Assembly: GCF_014200675.1 (NCBI RefSeq)
Contig: NZ_JACHCI010000018.1
Location: 1 to 64,000 of the forward strand
Source: Janthinobacterium saanense
GTDB lineage: Bacteria > Pseudomonadota > Gammaproteobacteria > Burkholderiales > Burkholderiaceae_D
Direction of reading: 5' to 3'
Length of the DNA stretch: 64,000 nucleotides
How positions within the stretch are numbered: position 1 is the first letter of the stretch; each line of letters begins with the position of its first letter. The notes under the pieces were generated by a model, which did no database searches, was not told where the DNA came from, and was given only the letters and a program-made list of their open reading frames with translations. Of this stretch, positions 45,904 to 54,184 are shown in pieces. The position numbers and the translations under genes were made by a program.

Positions 45904-46791
45904 ATGAATCATCCTGCACTGGCTGGCCACGTACCAGCGTCCAACGCCAACACGGCGCACCCCGGCGATTCCAGCATCGGCGGCTTGCTGCTGGAGTCGG
46001 GCAAGATCACGCCGGAAAACGCCGAACGCGTGCTGCGCATGCAAAAAGAACTGGGCATCCGTTTTGGCGAGGCGGCGCAACGGCTGGGCCTGATCACCGA
46101 AGCCGATATCGAACAGGTACTGGCCCAGCAGTTCAACTATCCCTACCTGCAGCGTGGCGCGGGCGCGTTTTCGGACAAGCTGATCGCCGCCTACGAGCCG
46201 TTCGGCCAGCAAGTGGAAACCCTGCGCGCCATCCGCAGCCAGCTGATGCTGCGCTGGTTTGCGCGCGGCCGCAAGGCGCTGGTAATAGTGAGCATCAATC
46301 CGGAAGATGGCGCGGCCATCTTTGCCTCGAACCTGGCGGTGGTGTTTTCGCAGCTCGGTGAGCAAACCTTGCTGGTCGACGCCAATTTGCGCACGCCGCA
46401 GCAGCAGGAAGTGTTCGGCCTGAAAGGGCGCCAGGGCCTGTCCGACCTGCTGGCTGGCCGCGGCGACCTGGAAGCGATTGCCAAGATCGATTCCTTCGTC
46501 GCCCTGTCGGTGATGAGCGCGGGCACCTTGCCGCCGAACCCGCAGGAGTTGCTGAGCCGCACTTCCTTCGCCACGCTCAACGAGCAAGTCGCTTCGCGTT
46601 ACGATGTGGTGCTGTACGACGTGGCGCCATTCGCCAGCGGTTCCGATGCGTTGGCGATTGCCGCGCGCGTGGGCGGCGTCCTACTGGTGGCGCGCAAGAA
46701 TGCCACCGGACTGGCTGACCTGGCGACTTTTGCCGAGCAGCTGGAACGCAACGGCGTGGAAATTGTAGGCACGGTGCTGCAAGAGTTCTAA
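45904..46791 (+). CDS. epsG: EpsG-type tyrosine kinase-like protein with degenerate Walker A
   Basis: A 295-residue cytoplasmic P-loop protein. Residues 25-82 form a GspE-N/MshEN-like domain (GGLLLESGKITPENAERVL). The ATPase part follows. The Walker A position reads NPEDGAAIFASNLA (132-145): the Lys and Ser/Thr expected after the second Gly are both Ala. Walker A' is LLVDANLR, with Asn where a second Asp is usual. Walker B YDVVLYDVAP is intact. There is no C-terminal Tyr cluster. It may bind nucleotide poorly and act as a structural partner of EpsF. The start at 45904 has GGGA upstream; 45892 is an alternative. Confidence 0.88.
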   Translation: MNHPALAGHVPASNANTAHPGDSSIGGLLLESGKITPENAERVLRMQKELGIRFGEAAQRLGLITEADIEQVLAQQFNYPYLQRGAGAFSDKLIAAYEPFGQQVETLRAIRSQLMLRWFARGRKALVIVSINPEDGAAIFASNLAVVFSQLGEQTLLVDANLRTPQQQEVFGLKGRQGLSDLLAGRGDLEAIAKIDSFVALSVMSAGTLPPNPQELLSRTSFATLNEQVASRYDVVLYDVAPFASGSDALAIAARVGGVLLVARKNATGLADLATFAEQLERNGVEIVGTVLQEF

Positions 46792-46815
46792 GTTTTCACG
46801 TTTTTGCTGTACCGT

Positions 46816-46848
46816 TTCGGCCGCCCTGTGCGGCCGAATGCATTTTTC
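46816..46848 (+). terminator. Terminator after epsG
   Basis: A nine-pair stem TTCGGCCGC/GCGGCCGAA with a five-base loop is followed, four bases later, by five T. It lies 25 bases after the epsG stop and separates the eps biosynthesis genes from the glycosidase gene. Confidence 0.7.
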
Positions 46849-46884
46849 CTCGGTAACTTTTGTTCGATCACCTATGGTTTCCCC

Positions 46885-46982
46885 TGCAAGAAAAAATTTC
46901 CGTATCGAAATCGCTACGTGGGCCTGGAAGTGAAAGGTAACTGTCGGTCTTTTCTTGACTGCAACTATCAGGGGTATATAGT
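46885..46982 (+). promoter_or_regulatory. Promoter copy 1 upstream of the GH5 gene
   Basis: TTGACT (46955-46960) and TATAGT (46977-46982) are separated by 16 bases, close to the sigma-70 consensus. A motif containing GAAATCG lies about 49 bases upstream (46906). The -35 region (TTTCTTGAC then GCAACTAT) is shared with promoter copy 2. Confidence 0.65.
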
Positions 46983-47049
46983 GTTCAAGTAACATGCAAA
47001 AAAGGAAAGAATGGAGTACGTGGCGAGTGTGTTAATGGTTTCTTGCCGC

Positions 47050-47152
47050 ACAAATTTGCCGTGTTGAAATCGATACAATCTCTGTGTACCTGTGTCTGCA
47101 CATCAAGCACCTATCGGCTTTTTCTTGACGGCAACTATTGGGAATGTATAGT
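47050..47152 (+). promoter_or_regulatory. Promoter copy 2 upstream of the GH5 gene
   Basis: TTGACG (47125-47130) and TATAGT (47147-47152) again have 16-base spacing, 170 bases after copy 1. The GAAATCG-type upstream motif recurs at 47066. The -10 lies about 40 bases from the GH5 start codon. Confidence 0.65.
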
Positions 47153-47190
47153 GGTCCAACGGTGTATTCCACAATGGAAGGAACAAAAGC

Positions 47191-48339
47191 ATGAAATTTT
47201 TGATCGGAAAAGTCCGCGGATGGACAAGCAAACCTGCGCTGGCTGCAGCAGGCGTGACGGTGGCAGGGCGGGTGCGCCGCTGGGGCGCGCTGGCCGTGTT
47301 GCTGGGCGCTGCCACGGCGCTGGCCGTACCTGCCGGCGCCACTTGCCTGAACAAGGCACCTTTGCGCGGCGTCAATCTGGCCGGGGCGGAATTCAATGGC
47401 TCCAAGATTCCTGGTACCGTGTTCAAGGATTATATGTATCCGAGCGCGGCCGACATCACTTACTTTGCGGACTTGGGCGCCAACATGATACGTTTGCCCT
47501 TCCGCTGGGAGCGTTTGCAACCGGTAGTCGGTGGCCCGCTCGATCAGACCCAGGTCAAGTTCATTGCCAAGGTGATCGAAACGGCCAAGTCGCGCAATCT
47601 GTGCGTGCTGCTCGATGCGCATAACTACGGCGCCTACAATAATATTCCATTGGGCAAGCCGGGTGCGACGACAGAAAACTTCGCCGACTTCTGGGTGCGC
47701 ATGGCCGCCGCCTTTCCCGATGCCGATACGGTCGCGCTGGGCCTGATGAATGAACCTGTGCTGACCAGCTTGAAGCAATGGGGCGAAACCTCCAAGGCGA
47801 CCCTGGCAAAATTGCGTGAAAATAATGCCAAGCAGCTGGTGGTCATCGCTGGCGGCACGTATAGCGGCGCGCACGACTGGGCCACCTTGCGCGATGGCGT
47901 GTCCAATGCCAGCACCTTTGCCACTTTGAAAGATCCGCTGACGCGCACCCTGATCGAGGTGCACCAGTATGTCGATTCGAATTACTCGGGCACCAAGGCC
48001 GATTGCATTTCCCCGGCCAAGCTGAACGATATCCTCGAGAAGGTCAAGGTCTGGGCCGTGGCCAACAAGCAAAGACTGTTCTTGGGCGAGTTCGGTGTTG
48101 CCGATACGCCAGAGTGCCTGCCGACTCTGCAGGCGGCGCTGACGTCGATGCGTGGCGCGCCATGGTCGGGCTGGACCTATTGGTCGGCGGGCGCCTGGTG
48201 GGGCAAGACCTACATCTTCAATGTGCAGCCTATCGCCGGCGTGACGCGCAATTCCGTGAGCCTGCTGCAGGCTGCGTGGAACAACGAGGATCTTGATTTG
48301 AACAAGATCCTGCAAAAGCAGCAAGCGCTCGCCAAGTAA
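47191..48339 (+). CDS. Glycoside hydrolase family 5 (cellulase-like) secreted enzyme
   Basis: A 382-residue (beta/alpha)8 glycosidase. A long basic N-terminus and signal peptide (to about residue 50) are followed by the GH5 pattern: GANMIRLPFRWERLQP, LDAHNYG, the acid/base Glu in LGLMNEPV and the nucleophile Glu in LFLGEFGV. Four cysteines may form disulfides. It lies between epsG and xrtB inside the EPS locus but has its own duplicated promoters and an upstream terminator. It probably trims or degrades the polysaccharide made here, as seen for hydrolases in other EPS loci. Confidence 0.9.
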   Translation: MKFLIGKVRGWTSKPALAAAGVTVAGRVRRWGALAVLLGAATALAVPAGATCLNKAPLRGVNLAGAEFNGSKIPGTVFKDYMYPSAADITYFADLGANMIRLPFRWERLQPVVGGPLDQTQVKFIAKVIETAKSRNLCVLLDAHNYGAYNNIPLGKPGATTENFADFWVRMAAAFPDADTVALGLMNEPVLTSLKQWGETSKATLAKLRENNAKQLVVIAGGTYSGAHDWATLRDGVSNASTFATLKDPLTRTLIEVHQYVDSNYSGTKADCISPAKLNDILEKVKVWAVANKQRLFLGEFGVADTPECLPTLQAALTSMRGAPWSGWTYWSAGAWWGKTYIFNVQPIAGVTRNSVSLLQAAWNNEDLDLNKILQKQQALAK

Positions 48340-48477
48340 GTCCTGCATCAGTGCCCGTGCACGTTCAATCAGCACAGCCGCAAGCAAGCACACGCCGAGA
48401 CGCCGGCCTCGCTTGCGGTGCAGGAGCCGGCCAGTCCGGCTCCGCTGCCTACCCCATAATATGGCGCCGGCAGGCTG

Positions 48478-48687
48478 CTACGCCTGCCGATTGTCGCTTT
48501 TACCTACCGTCCACCGTGGGGTGCAGTTTGCTGCCGCACACGATGTTCTACGCATGGTAAAGTTGATCAAAGGAATTACCTTTCCATGAGGCAAGTTATT
48601 GATTGCATAGGGATTTGTCTCTTTTTCAGGCTTTTTCGCCGGGGCGAAAAAATAGCCTGCCCAAATGCAGTATTTCAGCTTGACCAT
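48478..48687 (-). CDS. Possible small protein, unknown
   Basis: A 69-residue frame on the minus strand starts MVKLKYCIWAGYFFAP. It is preceded by GGAG at the right distance and a TATAAC-like element farther upstream. It contains two cysteines near the end and no recognised domain. A hairpin at 48632-48651 falls inside it, which argues that the region may instead be a terminator. Weak candidate. Confidence 0.25.
   Translation of the reverse strand: MVKLKYCIWAGYFFAPAKKPEKETNPYAINNLPHGKVIPLINFTMRRTSCAAANCTPRWTVGKSDNRQA
48629..48657. terminator. Bidirectional terminator-like hairpin
   Basis: TTTTTCGCC (48632-48640) and GGCGAAAAA (48643-48651) with outer GGC/GCC pairing form a stem whose arms carry T-runs on either strand, as in two-way terminators. 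Confidence 0.45.
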
Positions 48688-48836
48688 CTTCGCTGCTCCG
48701 TTATAATCTTAGTGTTTTGTTAAAATAGTTTCCTATCATTTAAAAGTTTCTATGGGAGCTATCTGGCAAGGACGATGATCCGGCGTTTTTTGTCGATGCC
48801 GATGCTTTTTATACGACAGTCATTCATGGGCTAGTG

Positions 48837-49730
48837 ATGCAAACCTCTTCCTTAAGCTCCCGCGACACCGTGACGCCGTGGTGGAAATCGGCTATTCCCG
48901 AATGGGGGCCGGTCGTGATCGGTTTGCTGGCCTTGTACATCCCCTCGTTCTATGACCTGGCCACGGGACTGTGGATGAGCGAGGAGCAGGCGCATGGCCC
49001 TATCATCCTCATCCTCTCGACCTGGCTGCTGTACCGCAAGTGGCCTGAAATGATGGCCAGGACCGAAGGTCAGCCTTCGTCGAAGGCAGGCTGGGTCGTG
49101 GCAGCAGTGGGCCTGGTCATGTATGTACTGGGCCGCTCGCAGCAGTTCTCGATTTTTGAAATCGGTTCCTACATCGTCTTGCTGGCCGCCGTGCTGCTGA
49201 TCAAACGCGGCACCCTGGCCTTGCGCATCCTGTGGTTCCCCTTGTTCTTCATGCTGTTCATGATTCCCTTGCCCGGCATCCTGGTGGCGATGCTGACCAT
49301 GCCGATGAAGACGGCGGTGTCGTATGTGACGGAACACGTGCTGTTTTTCTTCGGTTATCCGATTGCCCGCAGCGGCGTGATTTTGCAGATGGGCCAATAT
49401 CAATTGATGGTAGCCGATGCCTGCGCCGGTTTGCATACGCTGTTCACGCTGGAAGCACTGGGTTTGTTCTACCTCAATCTGGTCCGCCATACCTCGGCCT
49501 TGCGCAACGGCGTGCTGGCCGTGCTGATCGTGCCGATTTCGTTTACGGCCAACGTGATCCGCGTGATGACATTGACCCTGATTACGTATTATTTTGGCGA
49601 CGCGGCAGGGCAGGGCTTCCTGCATGGATTTGCCGGCATGGTGCTGTTCATTTCAGCCTTGCTGCTGATCCTGGGCGTCGATTGGCTGCTGCAGTCCTAT
49701 GTGCAGCGGCGGGAGAAAAAACATGCTTGA
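48837..49730 (+). CDS. xrtB: Exosortase B
   Basis: A 297-residue membrane protease-transpeptidase with about eight helices. The catalytic triad is visible: Cys196 in ADACAGLHTL, Arg242 in NVIRVM and His263 in FLHGFAG. It recognises the C-terminal PEP-CTERM signal, cleaves it and is thought to hand the protein to an envelope or EPS acceptor. Two PEP-CTERM candidates lie at 60.6 and 62.4 kb. The XrtB subtype is assigned from co-location with epsD-epsI. It overlaps epsI by eight bases. A GTG three bases upstream is an alternative start. Confidence 0.92.
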   Translation: MQTSSLSSRDTVTPWWKSAIPEWGPVVIGLLALYIPSFYDLATGLWMSEEQAHGPIILILSTWLLYRKWPEMMARTEGQPSSKAGWVVAAVGLVMYVLGRSQQFSIFEIGSYIVLLAAVLLIKRGTLALRILWFPLFFMLFMIPLPGILVAMLTMPMKTAVSYVTEHVLFFFGYPIARSGVILQMGQYQLMVADACAGLHTLFTLEALGLFYLNLVRHTSALRNGVLAVLIVPISFTANVIRVMTLTLITYYFGDAAGQGFLHGFAGMVLFISALLLILGVDWLLQSYVQRREKKHA

Positions 49731-50436
49731 TACACTGCAAGGTGCGCAGCGCAAGGCCTTGTTCGCCAGTGTGCTGCTGGGCGCGCTGATGGTCTCGACC
49801 TCCATCCTGACCAAGGTGGTGACACCGACGGTCAAGATGTCCGAAGGCAAGCCCGCGCTGGACCTGGCGGCGCTGGTGCCGGCCCAGTTTGGCGACTGGC
49901 ATGAAGAGCGTGACGCGGCCGCCGCCGTGGTCAACCCGGAAACCGAGGCTGCGCTGGCGAAGATTTACACGCAGACCCTGGCCCGTACCTATGTCAACGG
50001 GGCGGGCGAGCGCGTCTTGCTGTCGGTGGCGTATGGCGATGACCAGCGCGGTGAAGCGACGCAGGCCCATAGGCCGGAAATTTGTTATACGGCACAAGGT
50101 TTTGCCATCACCAGCAATGACGTGGGCGTCTTGCAGGCGGCCCAGCGCCATATCCCCGTGCGCCGCCTGGTGGCCGTGAATGGCGCCCGCAATGAACCAA
50201 TTACCTACTGGGTCACCGTCGGCGACCGCGCCACCTTGCCTGGCGTGGGCCGCAAGCTGCTGCAGCTGTTTTACGGCCTGGGCGGCAAGGTGCCCGATGG
50301 CTTGCTGTTCCGCGTTTCGACCATCCAGGCCGACAAGACGGCGGCGTATGCGCTGCAGGATGAATTCGTCAATGCCCTGTTTGCAGATATCGGCAAGGCG
50401 CCGACGGAAAAGCTGGCCGGCAAGTTCGATGACTGA
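49723..50436 (+). CDS. epsI: EpsI family protein
   Basis: A 237-residue protein with an N-terminal membrane helix (about residues 12-32) and a periplasmic domain. The EpsI pattern is present: FGDWHEE, a conserved RPEICYTAQGF segment with the single conserved Cys, and the later YWVTVGDR. EpsI is either fused to or encoded next to exosortases and is thought to assist them. It starts inside the xrtB stop region with GGGAG upstream, so it is translationally coupled. Confidence 0.9.
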   Translation: MLDTLQGAQRKALFASVLLGALMVSTSILTKVVTPTVKMSEGKPALDLAALVPAQFGDWHEERDAAAAVVNPETEAALAKIYTQTLARTYVNGAGERVLLSVAYGDDQRGEATQAHRPEICYTAQGFAITSNDVGVLQAAQRHIPVRRLVAVNGARNEPITYWVTVGDRATLPGVGRKLLQLFYGLGGKVPDGLLFRVSTIQADKTAAYALQDEFVNALFADIGKAPTEKLAGKFDD

Positions 50437-50479
50437 CCTCCGTTCACTGTAGTTCACCTTACTCACCGATGAAACAAGC

Positions 50480-51766
50480 ATGACTCTTTACGCCCGCCCT
50501 ACACCTGCCAGCCTGCGCGACGCCGGCGAGGAGAGCAACCAGCGCCGTTTGTTGCTGGCGATCCTGATCGCCGCCACGGTTTACCAGGCCGTGCTGTGCT
50601 TTGTGCACACACATTTCTTCAAGGCATCGACGGCGCTGGTGGCGTTTTCCGAGCTGTGCATCTACGTCGCCTGCGGGGTGCTGCTATTCCGCCGCATCGA
50701 ATTGTCCTTCGTGGCGATCCTGACCCTGATCGCTTCGTATCTGCTGCTACTGGCCTTGCTGCGCAGTTCGCTCGACCCCAAGGGTTTCCGCGACATCATC
50801 ATCCTGGTGCTGTTCTATTTTCTTGGGCGTAATTTTGGCGATGAGAAATTTGCCGACCGCCTATTAAAAATCATCATTTACATCGTGCTGGCGGTAGGCT
50901 TTTTCGAACTATTGTTTGTCGATGTGTATTCCAAGCTGTTCAATGTGTATTCGTATTATTTGGCGCAAGGCAATATCACCACCAGCACCAACTGGGCCGA
51001 GGGCAGTACCCTGGCGCTGAACGGCATCCGGCCGGCCGGCATCGGCCGCACCATCCTGCCTTTCCTGCTGGGCAGCCACCGCGTCTCGTCGGTATTCCTG
51101 GAACCTGTTTCCCTGGGTAACTTTGCCGTGATCGTGGCCGCCTGGGGCCTGTCCAAGGGCCGAGATCAATTGCGCTCGATGGCTTTTTTCCTGGTCGCCT
51201 CGGCCATCATGATCACCCTGGCCGATTCGCGCTATGGCCTGGTTACCGTGGGCCTGATGGTGCTGGTGCGCCTGGTGATCTCTGGCCGCGGCAACCGCAT
51301 GGTGATGATTTTGCCGTTTGTCTGCGCCGTGATCCTGATCTTGTTCGGCCTCTACTACGATGGACGCTATAGCGACAATATTCCTGGCCGCCTGTATTCG
51401 AGCGGCATTACCATGGTGCGTTTCGGCACGGCGGAAATTTTCGGCCTGGCCGGCTACAACATCAACTTTGGCGACATGGGCTATTCCATCGTCCTGACGC
51501 GCTTTGGCCTGTTTGGCTGCGTGGTGCTGTGGATAGGCTTGTGGATGGTCAAGATGCGCGACGATCACGGCGAGCGTTTCCGCACCTACATCGTTATTTA
51601 TATGTCGCTGATCCTGTGCATCAGCGGCACCTCTCTGTTCGCGCTGAAGTCGGCGGGCGTCCTCTGGTTCCTGCTCGGCTGCTGCGCCGTGCGCGACAAG
51701 AAATGGCTGGCCACCCCTTTGCGCTCTGCCCAGCCTGTTGCCGGAAAAGTCCATTATGCCGATTAA
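50480..51766 (+). CDS. O-antigen ligase / Wzy-like polymerase membrane protein
   Basis: A 428-residue polytopic protein with about 11-12 helices and one large periplasmic loop (about residues 145-200) with the sequence GIRPAGIGRT before a conserved FLEPVSLGNF stretch. A second loop contains YYDGRYSDNIPGRLYSSG. This topology fits Wzy polymerases, which join repeat units of EPS in the periplasm. Sequence conservation in this family is low, so the call rests on topology and locus. It overlaps the next glycosyltransferase by 11 bases. Confidence 0.75.
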   Translation: MTLYARPTPASLRDAGEESNQRRLLLAILIAATVYQAVLCFVHTHFFKASTALVAFSELCIYVACGVLLFRRIELSFVAILTLIASYLLLLALLRSSLDPKGFRDIIILVLFYFLGRNFGDEKFADRLLKIIIYIVLAVGFFELLFVDVYSKLFNVYSYYLAQGNITTSTNWAEGSTLALNGIRPAGIGRTILPFLLGSHRVSSVFLEPVSLGNFAVIVAAWGLSKGRDQLRSMAFFLVASAIMITLADSRYGLVTVGLMVLVRLVISGRGNRMVMILPFVCAVILILFGLYYDGRYSDNIPGRLYSSGITMVRFGTAEIFGLAGYNINFGDMGYSIVLTRFGLFGCVVLWIGLWMVKMRDDHGERFRTYIVIYMSLILCISGTSLFALKSAGVLWFLLGCCAVRDKKWLATPLRSAQPVAGKVHYAD

Positions 51767-52883
51767 AGTTGCACACGTCGTTCGCCAGTACTATCCATCG
51801 ATCGGTGGCATGGAAGATGTTGTCCAGAATATCGCGCATTACCAGGCCCGCTGCCATGGCCACATTCCGACCATCATCACGCTCAACCGCGTGTTCGTGA
51901 ACCCGGCCGACATCCTGCCGGCCGACGAGGTGGTCAACGGCGTGCGCGTGATCCGCATTCCCTACAAGGGCTCGACCCGTTATCCGTTTTCGCCTGGCGT
52001 GCTGCGTCTGCTGGGTGACTATGACGTGGTGCATGTGCATGGCGTCGACTTTGCGTATGACTACCTGGCTGCCACCAAATGGCTGCACCGGCGTCCACTG
52101 GTCGCTTCCACGCATGGCGGTTTCTTCCACACCAGTTTTGCTTCGCGCCTGAAAACGATTTTTTTCAATACCGTCACGCGCGCCACCTCGCACGCCTACG
52201 CGCGGGTGGTCGGCACCAGCGACAACGATGGCGATCTGTTTGGCAAGATCATCAAGGCGCCCCGCTTGACGGTGATTGAAAATGGCGTGAACGTGGAGAA
52301 ATACCGCGGCAAGGGTTCCGCCACGAAGACGCCGTGCATCATGTATTTCGGCCGCTGGTCGTCCAACAAGGGCTTGAAGGAAACGCTGGCACTGTTCGCC
52401 GAGCTGGCCAAGGCCCATCCCGAATGGCGTCTGGTGATCGCCGGGCGCGAATATGACCTCAGCCGCGCCGACCTGGAAGCCCTGGCGCGCGACAAGGGGA
52501 TCGCCGAGCGCATCACCATCGCCGCCAACCCCAGCGATGCGCAGCTGGCCGAACTGATGTCGCAGTCCAGCTACTATATTTGCCTGTCGCGCCATGAAGG
52601 GTTTGGCATTGCCGCCATCGAAGCCATGAGCGCCGGCCTGACGCCGGTATTGAGCGATATCCCGCCATTCCGCAATTTGCTGGAGAAAGCACAGCTGGGT
52701 ATCTTGCATACGGGCCAGGTGGCGCAGACGGTGGAGGCCATCGTTGCCGCGCATGCACAAGACCAGGCCGTCTATGCGGCGCGGCGCGTGCAATTACAGG
52801 ATTTTTCCGAGCAGTACAGCTGGAATCATATCGGCGGACGGTATGTGGATATTTATGAAGAATTGCTGCGCAAGCAGCGCTAA
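51756..52883 (+). CDS. Glycosyltransferase family 4
   Basis: A 375-residue GT-B enzyme. The N-terminal HVVRQYYPSIGGMEDVVQ segment and the C-terminal GT1/GT4 motifs (YFGRWSSNKGLKETL, then SRHEGFGIAAIEAMSAGLTPVLSD with the E-x7-E pair) are clear. It adds a sugar from a nucleotide donor to the growing lipid-linked EPS unit; donor and linkage are unknown. The ATG at 51756 overlaps the polymerase gene, with GGAAAAG upstream. Confidence 0.92.
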   Translation: MPIKVAHVVRQYYPSIGGMEDVVQNIAHYQARCHGHIPTIITLNRVFVNPADILPADEVVNGVRVIRIPYKGSTRYPFSPGVLRLLGDYDVVHVHGVDFAYDYLAATKWLHRRPLVASTHGGFFHTSFASRLKTIFFNTVTRATSHAYARVVGTSDNDGDLFGKIIKAPRLTVIENGVNVEKYRGKGSATKTPCIMYFGRWSSNKGLKETLALFAELAKAHPEWRLVIAGREYDLSRADLEALARDKGIAERITIAANPSDAQLAELMSQSSYYICLSRHEGFGIAAIEAMSAGLTPVLSDIPPFRNLLEKAQLGILHTGQVAQTVEAIVAAHAQDQAVYAARRVQLQDFSEQYSWNHIGGRYVDIYEELLRKQR

Positions 52884-52914
52884 TGCGGTTTTCCCTGCTA
52901 AGGCCATGATGTAA

Positions 52915-52968
52915 AGATTAATGGTTTTGCACTGAAAATCCTATTGTGCAGACAATAAACATTAATCT
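52915..52968 (+). promoter_or_regulatory. Nested inverted repeat upstream of the acyltransferase gene
   Basis: AGATTAATG (52915-52923) and its exact complement (52960-52968) form nine-base outer arms. Inside, TGCAC (52928-52932) and GTGCA (52946-52950) form a second pair. AT-rich sequence with TATAAT-like hexamers follows directly. The arrangement suggests an operator or a cruciform-prone control site. Confidence 0.4.
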
Positions 52969-53056
52969 AATTATAATAATGCTCTGCGGTGGTGTGTTGA
53001 TACACCGGATGCAAGAGCAGCCGAGACGGCTATGTTTTTTCCTTCATAACCGGTGA

Positions 53057-54133
53057 ATGATCTCAGTGAATAAAAAAATCGATTCAATCTCGGGCCTGGC
53101 TGGTTTTGCCGCCCTGATGGTGATTTACGCCCACATGGGAAGCGAAGGGTTTTTGAACCTGTCGCACCATTTCCATAACCTGGGGGTGATGATTTTCTTT
53201 GTCCTCAGCGGCTTCCTGCTGTCTTATCTGTATCTCGACAAGAAGTTCTGCGTCGAAGATGTCACCGCCTATAGCCTGGCCCGTTTTACGCGCATTGCCC
53301 CTGCGTATCTGTTCACGATCCTGGCCTCCTTCATCATTTTCACTTTTTTCGACCCGCAATTCGTGTACCAGATCAGTACGCATAACTTGCTGCGCCATCT
53401 ATTGTTCATTGGTAACGAGTCGGTGTTCTGGACAATAGGCCCGCAGGTGCAGTTCTACGTCCTGTTCCTGGTGCTGTGGAGTGCCACGGCCCACTATGTA
53501 TCGGCCAGGAATGCCTTGCCGCTGATCTTCATCGTCTTCGCGGTCGTGCTCCTGATCATGATGCGCCGCAGTTTGCCTGGCACCTTCGTCGGCGCCAACC
53601 TGCATTACTTTGTGTTTGGCGCGCTGGCCGGCATGGTGCGCAAGAAAATGCATAGTGAGTTTCGCCATCCAGAGCTGATCAATATCATTCACGTCGCCTT
53701 GCTGCTGATATTCCTGGCCGTCGAATGCGGTTTCATCCAGATCAGCGCGCGCATGATCCATGAAAACCTGAGCACCCTGGTGATGGCGATGCTGGTGGCT
53801 TTCTTTGTTTTCGTGTTTTCCTTTGACTCCCTCAGCGCGCGCTTGCTGTTCGGCAATCCCTTGCTCAGGCTGATGGGGCGCCTGAGCTTTTCTCTGTATC
53901 TGCTGCATATGCCGGTGCTGTACTGGGTCAAGAAACTGTATCCGGAAGACATTACCGATCCTGTCGTGATCGCCCTCACGTTCGCGCTGATGATTGCGCT
54001 GGCGACCTTGTATTTTTATACGGTCGAGCGATATTGCGCGCTGCTCGTGAAAACGCTCGGCAAGAAGTACGCCAGGCTGATCGAGCGCATGTTCATGCAC
54101 CTGGGCGTCAAGCACAAGGCGACCGCTGGCTGA
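53057..54133 (+). CDS. Acyltransferase family protein (OafA/YrhL type)
   Basis: A 358-residue inner-membrane acyltransferase-3 protein with about ten helices. The start SISGLAGFAALMVIYAHMG carries the conserved His of helix 1, and FFVLSGFLLSYLY follows. The conserved R-x-x-R (ARFTRIAPAY) is present. Members add acetyl or other acyl groups to surface polysaccharides. It probably decorates the EPS. It has an AT-rich upstream region with a nested inverted repeat, so it may be controlled separately. Confidence 0.88.
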   Translation: MISVNKKIDSISGLAGFAALMVIYAHMGSEGFLNLSHHFHNLGVMIFFVLSGFLLSYLYLDKKFCVEDVTAYSLARFTRIAPAYLFTILASFIIFTFFDPQFVYQISTHNLLRHLLFIGNESVFWTIGPQVQFYVLFLVLWSATAHYVSARNALPLIFIVFAVVLLIMMRRSLPGTFVGANLHYFVFGALAGMVRKKMHSEFRHPELINIIHVALLLIFLAVECGFIQISARMIHENLSTLVMAMLVAFFVFVFSFDSLSARLLFGNPLLRLMGRLSFSLYLLHMPVLYWVKKLYPEDITDPVVIALTFALMIALATLYFYTVERYCALLVKTLGKKYARLIERMFMHLGVKHKATAG

Positions 54134-54184
54134 GGCTAGCCTTTTATTTTTACTCTTATTTCTCTTTACTGATCGAGCGCTGCC

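Larger units (their letters stand above)
48340..48836. other. Long spacer between the GH5 gene and xrtB
   Basis: A 497-base gap. It holds a GCTTGCGG/CCGCAAGC long-range inverted repeat and a GAGCCGG/CCGGCTC hairpin near 48425-48445, which may end the GH5 transcript. It also holds a TTTTTCGCC/GGCGAAAAA hairpin at 48632-48651. The AT-rich stretch at about 48700-48760 probably carries the xrtB promoter. A small leftward frame (48478-48687) is listed separately. Confidence 0.5.
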
